From: Hyphomicrobiales bacterium
GTDB lineage: Bacteria > Pseudomonadota > Alphaproteobacteria > Rhizobiales > Rhizobiaceae
Assembly (NCBI GenBank): GCA_900466605.1
Contig: UBMU01000037.1
Coordinates: forward strand, 85,863-149,862
Direction: 5' to 3'
Length of the DNA: 64,000 nt
Shown one piece after another: positions 15,798 to 24,471 of this stretch (the stretch's first letter is position 1; each line of letters begins with the position of its first letter). The position numbers and the translations under genes were made by a program. The notes under the pieces were generated by a model. The model had not been told where the DNA came from. It saw only the letters and a list, made by a program, of their open reading frames with translations, and ran no database searches.

Positions 15798-15956
15798 ATG
15801 ATACGCGGTATCCTCAAGGAATACAGCGCCCTACTACGATGTGACGGGCAGGGACATCTGGCCGAGGACGCGGCCAGACACTTGGTCAACCTGTACCAGA
15901 GCGGGATAAACGACGGCGACGAACTCCGTCGTCTGCTTTTCGCACGAAGATACTAA
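15798..15956 (+). CDS. Small protein of 52 residues, hypothetical
   Basis: ATG at 15798 follows GAGGTGG and opens a 52-codon frame ending TAA at 15956. The predicted product begins MIRGILKEYSALLRCDG and is amphipathic and helical (HLAEDAARHLVNLYQSGI, then DELRRLLFARRY). It begins 16 bases after the stop of the 70-residue membrane protein and is followed two bases later by a strong hairpin, so the two small genes appear to make one transcript unit. No family is recognised. The GC-rich third positions support coding. Confidence 0.5.
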   Translation: MIRGILKEYSALLRCDGQGHLAEDAARHLVNLYQSGINDGDELRRLLFARRY

Positions 15957-15957
15957 A

Positions 15958-15989
15958 GGCGGTCGCTGCCCGATCACGAGGCGACCGCC
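15958..15989. terminator. Hairpin between convergent small genes and aldehyde dehydrogenase
   Basis: A 9-bp stem (GGCGGTCGC at 15958-15966 with GCGACCGCC at 15981-15989) has a 14-base loop. It lies between two converging units and may serve both. Confidence 0.5.
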
Positions 15990-16002
15990 CGGAACTAGCC
16001 GA

Positions 16003-17526
16003 TTATCGCAGTGCTTCCGGTAGAAGAGTGACGGTGAAGTCCTGGTAGGACACGGGCCTCAAGAACCTGTAAATCGCCAGCGTGCCGACGGACGTTGACC
16101 TACCGTCCGCGGTCGCGGGATAGGGGCCTCCATGGACCATTGCGGGTGAAACTTCCACACCTGTTCCAAACCCGTTCACGAGGAGGCGGCCGGCAAGCAT
16201 CTCGAGCTTGGGGATCAGGCGGCGGGCGGGCGCCTCGTCCTCGTCGGTGATGTGCAGCGCGATTGTGAGCTGGCCTTCCAGTTCGTCGAGAACATTTTCG
16301 AGCTGAGCGAGATCCTTGCAGCGGACGACGAGTCCGGCGGCACCAAACACTTCGTCCTGGAGCTCGTGGTGCGCGAGGAAGGCGTCGGCGGACGTCTCGA
16401 ATAGGGCGGCAGCTCCTTCGAACTCGCTTCCAGTCTTGCCGGAGGCGACTGCACGCACTTCCGGATGCCGTTCAAGCTTGGCGACGCCATCGTAATATGC
16501 CTTCGCGATCGACGGCGTAAGCATCGCTTGCGGACCGACCTCCGGAAGCAACTCTGCCGCTCGTGCTACAAAGGTGTCGAGCTCTTCGCCGTCCACAGCG
16601 AGCAACAGGCCGGGATTGGTACAAAACTGGCCTGCACCAAGCACCAGCGACGCCACGAAGGTCGAGGCTATATCGGCCGCACGGCTCTTCAAAGCTCCGG
16701 GGAAGAAAATGACCGGATTGATGCTGCTCATTTCGGCGTAGACAGGAATGGGCTGCCTGCGCCGTGAAGCTATTTCGATCAGCGCCGTTCCACCCCGGCG
16801 AGAGCCCGTGAAGCCGACTGCCCGAATCCTTGAATCAGCAACGAGCCTCTGTCCAACCTCAAATCCCGTATCGAACAGCAAGGAGAAGGTTCCTGGATGG
16901 AGACCGGCACTGGCGACCGCGCGCTGGACCGCCCGACCGACGAGCTCAGACGTTCCCGGATGCGCCGAGTGCGCTTTTACGACCACTGGGCAGCCAGCGG
17001 CGAGCGCGGATGCGGTGTCGCCGCCGGCGACGGAGAAGGCCAGTGGAAAGTTGGAAGCTCCAAAGACTGCGACAGGACCGATCGGAACATTCCGCAATCG
17101 GAGATCGGGTTTGGCGACAGGCTTACGGGAAGCATCGCCGGCGTCGAAGCGCAACTCTTGGAAGCGACCTGCGCGAACTTCCTTCGCGAACAAACGAAGC
17201 TGTCCGACCGTTCGGGCGCGTTCGCCCTCAAGCCTTCCACGAGGGAGGCCGGTTTCCGACATCGCACGTACGACAAGTTCATCGCCTATGGCTTCGATCC
17301 CCTCGGCAATGCTCTCGAGAAATGCCGCCCGGGTCTCTAGGCCGGTCTCCCGATAGGAGCCAAAGGCCTCCCATGCCTGGCTTGTCGCCTGGTCGACGTC
17401 TTGGGGAGACGCGCCACCGAAGGAGACCGGGAGGAGCTTGCCCGTGGCCGCTTCTACTCCTTGAAACTCGCCGTTCAAGCCGCGCTTTTCCGATCCCGCA
17501 ACGAGCAGGTTTCCGTTGATGGTCAT
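16003..17526 (-). CDS. Aldehyde dehydrogenase, alpha-ketoglutaric semialdehyde dehydrogenase type
   Basis: The 507-residue protein is a full-length NAD(P)-dependent aldehyde dehydrogenase. Asn159 in the oxyanion segment (VFGASNFPLAFS), general base Glu265 (VYAEMSSINPV) and nucleophile Cys302 (GAGQFCTNPG) are all present. ASNFPLAFSVAGGDTASALAAGCPVVVKAHSAHPGTSE and the AEMSSINPVI segment are typical of 2,5-dioxovalerate (alpha-ketoglutaric semialdehyde) dehydrogenases, which close non-phosphorylating sugar acid and hydroxyproline pathways. No sugar-acid dehydratase is nearby, so another aldehyde produced in this island may be the substrate. No copy of the island box was found upstream of it. 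Confidence 0.88.
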   Translation of the reverse strand: MTINGNLLVAGSEKRGLNGEFQGVEAATGKLLPVSFGGASPQDVDQATSQAWEAFGSYRETGLETRAAFLESIAEGIEAIGDELVVRAMSETGLPRGRLEGERARTVGQLRLFAKEVRAGRFQELRFDAGDASRKPVAKPDLRLRNVPIGPVAVFGASNFPLAFSVAGGDTASALAAGCPVVVKAHSAHPGTSELVGRAVQRAVASAGLHPGTFSLLFDTGFEVGQRLVADSRIRAVGFTGSRRGGTALIEIASRRRQPIPVYAEMSSINPVIFFPGALKSRAADIASTFVASLVLGAGQFCTNPGLLLAVDGEELDTFVARAAELLPEVGPQAMLTPSIAKAYYDGVAKLERHPEVRAVASGKTGSEFEGAAALFETSADAFLAHHELQDEVFGAAGLVVRCKDLAQLENVLDELEGQLTIALHITDEDEAPARRLIPKLEMLAGRLLVNGFGTGVEVSPAMVHGGPYPATADGRSTSVGTLAIYRFLRPVSYQDFTVTLLPEALR

Positions 17527-17682
17527 GATCCATTTTTCCTTTCAAATTTCCGGGCTCGATATAGGAACCCGAGCCGCCTGTGTCACTAGACTGGCGCTGC
17601 TTTATATGGCGCGCGCCCTGACGGCTCGTAGGAAGGACGTTTAGAGCGGCCGCCTGCCAACAGCTACCTGTTCCTGGCGAGG

Positions 17683-17997
17683 CTACAATCCGAGACGCGC
17701 AGGGAAGCTTGAAACCATCTCTTGGACGATTTTGGACCAAGTGGTGTCCAGCATCGTGGCCGACACAGCAAGCGAGAGGGCCGCGCTGATGCCGAAGAGC
17801 ATCAGCGAAGCGATCGCGGACGGTGCGACCTCATCTCCATTCGCGCCACGATCCGTCGACTTTGGATCGTTGCCGTGCGACGTGTCTCGAGACCTGCCGG
17901 GAATGTTCGAATTAGCAGACGAAAGAAGCCGCGGACATACTGCGCCGGCTTTTTTCCATCCAGCGGTTCGCGTTGATCGGGGTTCAAAGGCCTTCAT
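17683..17997 (-). CDS. Possible small membrane protein, hypothetical
   Basis: This open frame of about 104 codons lies in the 790-base gap between the aldehyde dehydrogenase and the kinase gene. The C-terminal half holds a plausible transmembrane stretch (IASLMLFGISAALSLAVSATML) followed by TTWSKIVQEMVSSF; the N-terminal half is basic and low in complexity. No good ribosome site precedes ATG 17997, so the start is doubtful and a shorter product is possible. No family recognised. The remaining bases 17527-17682 and 17998-18312 show no convincing gene. Confidence 0.35.
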   Translation of the reverse strand: MKAFEPRSTRTAGWKKAGAVCPRLLSSANSNIPGRSRDTSHGNDPKSTDRGANGDEVAPSAIASLMLFGISAALSLAVSATMLDTTWSKIVQEMVSSFPARLGL

Positions 17998-18312
17998 CGC
18001 ACTCACTATCAATGGAGCAATTCCATAGAGTTGAGAGCGGATCTGGAATGCCTGCAATCCATCCAATGGTATCAATTGCAGTCGATGTCATCACGACGCC
18101 TACACATAACAGAGGGCGCGGCGGCAGGCGACGGCAACTTGCATTTGCCGCGATTGGTGAGAGTTCCGGTGGGTGACCGTTATGTTTCTTGTCCTGCGCA
18201 GGCAACCCTGAGTATGCTGTGAAATTGCTGGCGTTTGGATCGTACGTTGTTGTACGTTCGCGACACGATAGGGCGTGCATAGCGACGAACTGTGTCGGGG
18301 ATTTCATTAGGC

Positions 18313-20571
18313 ATGGACTACGAAATCCTTGTTTTTAAAACACTGCTCGACGCCCTGCTTCGCGGCTTGAACGTAGATTTGGCCGGGATATTGCTCAACA
18401 AAGGTGCTCGCAACGAAGCCTTCGAGCTGGTGCGAAGTTCGCAAGAGTTTAGGTCGGACGACGTTCAGAACAGCATCAAGCGCCTGCGCTTACTTGATAC
18501 GGGTGAATTTGCCGATGCCGTGACCATTGCCGGGTCCGCGATCGCACTTCATGTCACTTCGGTCGGCGAGGGGGACGTATCGGGCAAGCTAATCGTTGGG
18601 TCCCGGCGTAAGGGATTTCCAACGGAGCACGAACGCCAAATTGTGTCACAAACCGTGCTACAGGCAGTCATCGGACTCGAACACGGGCGGGTGGCGGGCG
18701 ACCGGATAGTGGATTCGAACGCACCCCACACAGCCGATCTCGCCGAAGTGGTCGATTCCATTCCCGGCCTCGCATGGTCGGCTGCCGCAGACGGTTCAGC
18801 GGAGTACTTCAACGGTCACTATCTGAGCTATGTTGGCCGAAGCGCCGACGACCTTCGTGGGGTCGGCTGGACGGCCGCCGTGCATCCTGAAGACATCGAT
18901 GGGCTGAGTGCGAAATGGTACCAGATGTTGTCCTTGCGTCAGGGCGGTGAAGCCGAGGCCAGGCTCCGACGCTTCGACGGCGAATATCGCTGGTTTCTCT
19001 TCCGCACCAATCCGTTGCTTGACAGATCGGGAGCGGTCGTGCGGTGGTTCGGGCTTAACGTCGATATCGAAGACCGCAGGCGCGCCGCGGATGCACTGCA
19101 GGCAAGCGAGTTCCATTTGCGTCGCCTCACCGAGACCATTCCGCAGGCGCTGTGGAGCGCGACGCCGGATGGCGTCATAGGGTATCTCAACAAAAGAGGG
19201 CAGCAATTCCTTGGCGTGGAAGAAGACGGTGTAACGGATGGAACATGGTGGGCTGATAATCTTCATCCCGACCAGGTAGAGGCCACCATTCGTACTTGGC
19301 AGCACTCGGTGGCCACCGGCGAGCCTTACGAGGTCGAGGTGCTGAACCTGCCCCCCTCTGAAAAGTCCTATCGCTGGATCGACGTCAGGGCGCTGCCGAT
19401 GCGTGACGAATACGGAAAGGTTGTCATGTGGTATGGCAGCCTCATCGATATCCACGATCGCAAGATGGCGCAGGAGGATATTGCCGCCAGCGAGAGAAGA
19501 CTGCAGGTTATCATTGATACGATACCCGGCATGGTCTGGTCGGCACTGCCGGATGGAGGCGGTAACTTCGCAAATCTTCACTTCCGCACATACCTCGGAT
19601 TGTCGATGGACGAAGTTCGCGAATGGGGTTGGGCGTCGGCGGTCCACCCCGACGATCTCCCGGAATTGACAGAGGCTTGGCGTGTTATGGCGGAGTCCAC
19701 ACAGCCCGGAGAGTGCGAGGTGAGGTTACGCCGCTTTGACGGCGAGTACCGATGGTTCCTGTGTCGCGGCAATCCGCTTCCGGATGCCTCCGGAGGCGTC
19801 GAGTGGTTTGGGATCAACGTCGACATACATGACTGGAAGCTCGCGCAGGATGAACTGCGAGAGGCGCATGCAGAGCTCTCCCACATGACACGTGTCATGG
19901 GTATGGGCCAGCTCACAGCAGCGATCGCCCATGAACTCAGTCAGCCGCTTTCAGGTATCCTGGTCAACGCCAGCGCGGGCTTGCACATGTTGGATATGGA
20001 TCCGCCGCAGTTGGAACGCGTGCAGGAAACGGTCAAACGGACAGTCCGGGACGCAAACCGCGCTTCGGAAGTCACAGAGAGGATTCGGGCGCTATACAAC
20101 AAGAGTGATCCCGTCGTGGAGGTGGTGGACCTGAACGCCATTGCTCAGGAAGTTATCGGCTTCGCCCACGGCGACCTGCGTAAAAATGGCGTTAACCTGC
20201 GAACCAGCCTCGCCGCCGATCTGCCTGCGGTCAGAGGCGACCGCGTCCAGTTGCAACAGGTCATTTTCAACTTCATCAAGAACGGCACCGAGGCGATGGA
20301 CGGCGTTGTCGGTCGTTCAAAGGATCTGGAAATTTCTACCAGTCGGGAAGGACAGGGGCATGTCCGTCTTGCTGTCAAGGACGCGGGATTGGGCTTCGAT
20401 CCAGTTATGTCCGAAAAGCTGTTCAGCCCTTTCTTTACCACCAAATCGAATGGCATGGGGGTTGGGCTGTCGGTTAGTCGCGCAATTGTCGAGAGCCATA
20501 ACGGACGCCTGTGGGCGGAGCCGAACGATGCGCATGGCGCGACGTTCGCCTTCTCGATCCCGGCAGGCTGA
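18313..20571 (+). CDS. Multi-PAS sensor histidine kinase
   Basis: The protein is about 752 residues from ATG 18313 (a GTG at 18292 is possible). Residues 1-140 form a soluble sensory region of unclear type. Three PAS/PAC units follow at roughly 145-265, 270-395 and 400-520, two of them with the RRFDGEYRWFL motif typical of PAS fold 3. The kinase core has phospho-acceptor His540 (AIAHELSQPLSGIL), N-box Asn657 (FNFIKNGTEAMD), and glycine boxes DAGLGFD and NGMGVGLSVSRAI. No membrane segment is visible, so it should sense a cytoplasmic signal, redox state or aromatic ligand. It is an orphan by position; the FixJ-type regulator at 11926-12606 is the nearest possible partner. Confidence 0.9.
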   Translation: MDYEILVFKTLLDALLRGLNVDLAGILLNKGARNEAFELVRSSQEFRSDDVQNSIKRLRLLDTGEFADAVTIAGSAIALHVTSVGEGDVSGKLIVGSRRKGFPTEHERQIVSQTVLQAVIGLEHGRVAGDRIVDSNAPHTADLAEVVDSIPGLAWSAAADGSAEYFNGHYLSYVGRSADDLRGVGWTAAVHPEDIDGLSAKWYQMLSLRQGGEAEARLRRFDGEYRWFLFRTNPLLDRSGAVVRWFGLNVDIEDRRRAADALQASEFHLRRLTETIPQALWSATPDGVIGYLNKRGQQFLGVEEDGVTDGTWWADNLHPDQVEATIRTWQHSVATGEPYEVEVLNLPPSEKSYRWIDVRALPMRDEYGKVVMWYGSLIDIHDRKMAQEDIAASERRLQVIIDTIPGMVWSALPDGGGNFANLHFRTYLGLSMDEVREWGWASAVHPDDLPELTEAWRVMAESTQPGECEVRLRRFDGEYRWFLCRGNPLPDASGGVEWFGINVDIHDWKLAQDELREAHAELSHMTRVMGMGQLTAAIAHELSQPLSGILVNASAGLHMLDMDPPQLERVQETVKRTVRDANRASEVTERIRALYNKSDPVVEVVDLNAIAQEVIGFAHGDLRKNGVNLRTSLAADLPAVRGDRVQLQQVIFNFIKNGTEAMDGVVGRSKDLEISTSREGQGHVRLAVKDAGLGFDPVMSEKLFSPFFTTKSNGMGVGLSVSRAIVESHNGRLWAEPNDAHGATFAFSIPAG

Positions 20572-20766
20572 ACCGTCCGCGCAAGTCCTGTCGCAGAGAA
20601 TTCTTGTAAGAGGCTCCTAGGTCGAGCGCCGACGAGGCTGGCGAGCAGTCATTTCCGTAAAATCCATGGCCTTGCTTTATCTGCTCGCTTGAGCGCGGCT
20701 TCTCCAAGAAGCTGACGTCCTCGATGACCGCGCCACCGCTACCCGGCGCCTCCGTCCATCAGCCGT

Positions 20767-21651
20767 TTAGTCGTAGTAATCCGGCAAAAGCTTGAGCTGG
20801 TCGGCTTGATGCTTGTCATGATTGATAAAGAGCTGCGCATCGTACTCGGCCATGATTTTCTTGATCCGATCCATAGACGCAACGGATTCGCTCTTGTCTA
20901 CGTTCAGCGCCGGAACGATGTCCCGTTCGAAATTATCCTCGAGGTGGGCGACGTCGCCCGACAGGATGACGTATCCGGATTTAGGCAAGTGTACCATCAG
21001 CGACTGGCTTCCGGGGGTGTGTCCGGGCGTGGAAATCAATTTGACGCTTCCGTCACGAAAGAGGTCGATGTCGCCGGTTACCAGTTCCAGCCGGCGAGGT
21101 TGCCCAAGGAGTTTTCGAGCAAGCGTGACCAGCGTGTTCAGGTTTGGATCCGAAGGGGGAGGCGAGTTGATCCACTGATATTCCGCTTGCTGCACTACCA
21201 CCGTTGCGTCGGGAAAAAGTCCGATGTTCCCGATGTGGTCACCGTGCGTATGCGACACAAGAACGTAGTCGACATCGGCGGGCTTCAGCCCGATCGCCGC
21301 CAGTTGCGACGATATCGTCCTGTCAAGGTGATAGACAATGAGACTGGGAAGAGTGGACCAGCCTTTCGGATCGCCGATCGTCGACTCGGGCACGCCAGTG
21401 TCCCACATCAAATAGTCCGCTCCATGCTGAATGAGATAGCATGTCGAGGAGAACTCGATCGATTTTCCCTTGTTTTCGCCAGGCGTCCAAACGGATTCAT
21501 CGTTCGCCAAGGAGTGGCCGCAGTCTACCCTGTAGAGCCGATCGATCGTGGAAGCGGACTTGCCGCTGTCTGTCGCTGAAAGGTCGCTAACGTTCGCCAA
21601 AGAGGCAAGTGCGACGCTGAGCACGGCGGCAGTTGCCGAGAGGGATTTCAT
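20767..21651 (-). CDS. Exported metallo-beta-lactamase-fold hydrolase, AHL lactonase-like
   Basis: The 294-residue protein starts at 21651, six bases after AGGAGG. A signal peptide is seen at about 1-27 (MKSLSATAAVLSVALASLA). The MBL metal motif HTHGDH is at residues 134-139, with further ligands in STPGHTPGS and LSGDVAHLED and a late His in FINHDKHQ. The overall layout (CYLIQHGADYLMWDTGVPES before the motif) matches N-acyl homoserine lactonases of the AttM/AiiB type, which open the lactone ring of quorum signals; other lactones or esters are possible. It is the last island gene carrying a box copy (21802-21818). Confidence 0.88.
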   Translation of the reverse strand: MKSLSATAAVLSVALASLANVSDLSATDSGKSASTIDRLYRVDCGHSLANDESVWTPGENKGKSIEFSSTCYLIQHGADYLMWDTGVPESTIGDPKGWSTLPSLIVYHLDRTISSQLAAIGLKPADVDYVLVSHTHGDHIGNIGLFPDATVVVQQAEYQWINSPPPSDPNLNTLVTLARKLLGQPRRLELVTGDIDLFRDGSVKLISTPGHTPGSQSLMVHLPKSGYVILSGDVAHLEDNFERDIVPALNVDKSESVASMDRIKKIMAEYDAQLFINHDKHQADQLKLLPDYYD

Positions 21652-22186
21652 TGCTTTCCTCCTGGGTTTCAAAGCGCAGGCTCTTGGGAGCGATATGCGT
21701 CTTCCAGCGGTTGCTGGAGCGTTGGTGCGGGTTTTAAGAGCGTCGCCCGTCGAGGCACGAAACGACTATTTGAATGTAAGTCGGAGGTGCCAGAAGGGGT
21801 AATTGCACTTAGGTATCGATGGCCGGTGGATATCGGATCGGTGGTGCTAGGGCGATCGATTGAGGCCGATCACCTGGGGTAAACCGAGAGGTGAGCCAGA
21901 ATGCCAACGATGCAGTTGCTACCAGTTCGCACCAGCGAACCAGAGAAGAGGCGTCATGAGCCCAGCGGATGCGGGAGCTTGGCGAGTCCAGGCCGCTAGC
22001 CGCCCTGGAGGCGAGGTTCGCCAGAATCTCCGGATTGTTGTCCAGAGACCATCGACATGGCTGACCGAGTTGCTCGGCGGAGGGATGAATAGTTTCAAGT
22101 CGACAGGCGCCATGCGAGCTTAGAAGCCGGACAAGAATGCCGCCCGGATACGTAGCTTTTCTGAAGCGCCTGTTCGGCTCTCTTCA
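21652..22186. other. Intergenic region without a convincing gene
   Basis: About 535 bases separate the lactonase-like gene from the lldD-type gene. The only element I can support is the island box at 21802-21818. A short open frame at 21860-22123 has Cys/Arg-rich, non-protein-like composition. This appears to be the right border of the box-controlled island. Confidence 0.5.
21802..21818 (-). promoter_or_regulatory. Island box upstream of the lactonase-like gene
   Basis: The minus strand reads CGATACC, TAAG, TGCAAT, 150 bases upstream of the start at 21651. Only a half-site is well conserved. It is the only copy without a divergent partner. Confidence 0.6.
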
Positions 22187-23329
22187 TTACTGACGACCCA
22201 GCAGGATCGACGAGTTGACGTCGTTGATGTCGCGCTTTCCGCAGAGCGCCATTGTGACATCCATTTCCTTGCGCAGGATGTTGAGAGCAAGGGTGACGCC
22301 TTCCTTGCCCATGGCGCCCAGGCCGTAGAGGAAGGGGCGGCCGATATAGGTGCCCTTGGCGCCGAGCGCCACTGCCTTCAAGACGTCCTGGCCGGAGCGG
22401 ATGCCGCCGTCGATATGCACTTCGATCTTGTGGCCGACGGCATCGACAATCGGCTCCAGCATGCTGATCGACGAGGGAGCGCCGTCGAGCTGGCGGCCGC
22501 CGTGGTTGGAGACGATGATCGCATCGGCGCCGGTTTCAGCCGCGGACTTGGCGTCCTCGACATCGCAGATACCCTTGATGATCAGCGGGCCGCCCCACTG
22601 TTCCTTGATCCAGGCAACGTCGGCCCAGGAGAGCTGCGGGTCGAACTGCTCGGCCGTCCAGGCGGAGAGCGAGGAAAGGTCGGATACGTTCTTCGCATGG
22701 CCGACGATGTTGCCGAAGCTGCGGCGCTTCGTCTGCAGCATGTCCAGGCACCAGAAGGGGCGCGTCGCCATCTGCCAGATGTGCTTCGGCGTGAACTTCG
22801 GCGGTGCGGAAAGACCGTTGCGAAGGTCCTTATGGCGCTGACCGAGGATCTGCAGGTCAGCGGTCAGCACGAGAGCCGAGCACTTCGCCGCCTTTGCGCG
22901 GTTGATTAGGTTCAGCACGAAGTCCTTGTCGCGCATCACGTAGAGCTGGAACCAGAAAGGCTTCGTGGTAACCGAAGCGACATCTTCGATCGAGCAGATG
23001 CTCATCGTCGATAGTGTGAAGGGAATGCCGAATTCCTCGGCTGCGCGCGCGGCCAGCATTTCGCCGTCGGCATGCTGCATGCCGGTCATGCCTGTCGGGG
23101 CAAGTGCCACCGGCATCGCCACTTTCTGGCCGATCATCGTCGTCTCCAGCGTGCGGTTCGTCATGTCGACGAGCACCCGCTGGCGCAGCTTGATCTTGGC
23201 AAAATCGCTCTCATTCGCCTGATAGGTCGACTCCGTCCAAGCACCGGAATCCGCATAGTCGAAAAACATCTTCGGGACGCGGCGTTGGGCGAGGTTCTTG
23301 AGGTCGGCGATCGTGAGAGGAGTGGCCAT
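22187..23329 (-). CDS. lldD: FMN-dependent L-lactate dehydrogenase family protein
   Basis: The 380-residue protein has the length and motifs of LldD: YADSGAWTESTYQAN in the N-terminus, VALAPTGMTGMQHADGE, the catalytic His in VSNHGGRQLDG, and the phosphate-binding IDGGIRSGQDVLKAVALGAKGTYIGRPF. It oxidises L-lactate (or another 2-hydroxy acid) to the keto acid at the inner membrane face and feeds the electron transport chain. ATG 23329 is the usual family start (MATPLTIADLKNLA); no strong ribosome site is present. Other alpha-hydroxy-acid oxidases share this fold, so lactate specificity is likely rather than certain. The downstream end has no clear terminator. Confidence 0.88.
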   Translation of the reverse strand: MATPLTIADLKNLAQRRVPKMFFDYADSGAWTESTYQANESDFAKIKLRQRVLVDMTNRTLETTMIGQKVAMPVALAPTGMTGMQHADGEMLAARAAEEFGIPFTLSTMSICSIEDVASVTTKPFWFQLYVMRDKDFVLNLINRAKAAKCSALVLTADLQILGQRHKDLRNGLSAPPKFTPKHIWQMATRPFWCLDMLQTKRRSFGNIVGHAKNVSDLSSLSAWTAEQFDPQLSWADVAWIKEQWGGPLIIKGICDVEDAKSAAETGADAIIVSNHGGRQLDGAPSSISMLEPIVDAVGHKIEVHIDGGIRSGQDVLKAVALGAKGTYIGRPFLYGLGAMGKEGVTLALNILRKEMDVTMALCGKRDINDVNSSILLGRQ

Positions 23330-23405
23330 GGATAAGACTTTCACATCTGAATAACGCCATGGCCCTTAACATGATTTCCGAGGCGTTGTGTACCTCTTTC
23401 GTCGC

Positions 23406-24374
23406 CTATGGAACAAGAATCAGGCTGCCTGCGGCACGGCCGTCTTCGAGGAATTGCTGGGCTTCTGCGGCGTTCTCCAGAGCGTATTCGCGGGCGATCG
23501 TTGCGGTGATACCGGAAGCCAGCATTTCGACCACAGCCTCGGCTGCCTTCAGGTAAGCAGGGGTGTCCGTAATGTAGGCCATGATGCTTGGATGCGTGAG
23601 GCATTTTCCGGGTCGAAGCTCGTCGACCGAGACAGGCGGGATCGGACCGCCGGCCTGACCGATCGTCGCGACGACGCCGAATGGACGGACGGACTGAATG
23701 GATCTTGCGAGCATGCCGGCGCCGATGCCGTCGTAGGCGACATCGACACCGCGGTTGTCCGTCAATCGCTTCACAGCGGTGACGACATCTGCGTCTCGGC
23801 CGACGATCAGGTTGTCGGCGCCATAACCGTGAGCGAGCTTAGCTTTCTCCTCCGAACTGACTGTTCCGATGACCGTGGCGCCGAGGTGCTTTGCCCATCT
23901 TACAAGAATGCTCCCGAGTCCGCCGGCAGCGGCGTGGACAAGAACGGTGGTTCCCGGCTCGACGCGGTAGGTCTTGGTCAGCAGCATATAGGCTGTCAGT
24001 CCCTTCAGCATGGATGCCGCCGCGACGTTGGAAGACACGCTATCAGGGAGGCGAACGGCGCGGGCTGCTGGTAACAGCCGCGTTGCAGCATAGGCACCAA
24101 CCGGTGCGCCGGCGTAAGTGATGCGATCGCCGGGCTGCAGATCCGTGACCGCGCTTCCGACCGCTTCGACAGTGCCAGCCCCTTCGACGCCGAGCACGGC
24201 GGGATAGGCCGGCAAAGCGTAGAGCCCACGCCGGTGATAAATATCGAGGAAATTCATGCCGATCGCGTCGTGGCGTATCCGGATTTCGTTTGCGCCCGGC
24301 GCCTGTGGTGTTTGTTCCGAGACCTGCAATTGCTCGATGTTGCCTGGCGCAAGAAGCGTAACGACCTTGTCCAT
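23406..24374 (-). CDS. NADPH:quinone oxidoreductase (zeta-crystallin type MDR)
   Basis: The 322-residue protein begins at 24374 (MDKVVTLLAPG). It is a zinc-free medium-chain dehydrogenase: NFLDIYHRRGLYALP, GVEGAGTVEAVG, PGDRITYAG, and the NADPH motif AAAGGLGSILVRWAKHLGATVIGT are as in Qor. It reduces quinones by one or two electrons with NADPH. It diverges from a LysR gene across 97 bases that contain a perfect 10-bp-arm palindrome at 24405-24427, so direct control by that regulator is likely. Confidence 0.9.
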   Translation of the reverse strand: MDKVVTLLAPGNIEQLQVSEQTPQAPGANEIRIRHDAIGMNFLDIYHRRGLYALPAYPAVLGVEGAGTVEAVGSAVTDLQPGDRITYAGAPVGAYAATRLLPAARAVRLPDSVSSNVAAASMLKGLTAYMLLTKTYRVEPGTTVLVHAAAGGLGSILVRWAKHLGATVIGTVSSEEKAKLAHGYGADNLIVGRDADVVTAVKRLTDNRGVDVAYDGIGAGMLARSIQSVRPFGVVATIGQAGGPIPPVSVDELRPGKCLTHPSIMAYITDTPAYLKAAEAVVEMLASGITATIAREYALENAAEAQQFLEDGRAAGSLILVP

Positions 24375-24404
24375 GAAAAGTGCACTCCGATTGCTGTTGC
24401 AGCC

Positions 24405-24427
24405 ATCATTGCGCATGGCGCAATGAT
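24405..24427. promoter_or_regulatory. Palindromic operator between qor-like gene and LysR
   Basis: ATCATTGCGC-ATG-GCGCAATGAT is a perfect inverted repeat with 10-base arms. It lies in the divergent promoter region, about 31 bases from the qor-like start and 45 from the LysR start, as expected for a LysR-type regulator binding site. Confidence 0.65.
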
Positions 24428-24471
24428 CGGAAATTCCCTATCAATTGCCATTGAATGGGAAAAAATAAGCA

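Noticed and set aside
18240..18286. CGTACGTTGTTGTACG inverted repeat and CGACACGATAGGGCG upstream of the kinase gene
   Set aside because: It does not follow the box spacing (half-site, four bases, hexamer); kept only as a possible unrelated operator.
21860..22123. Small open frame in the gap after the lactonase-like gene
   Set aside because: No ribosome site, no family, and an Arg/Pro/Cys-rich composition.
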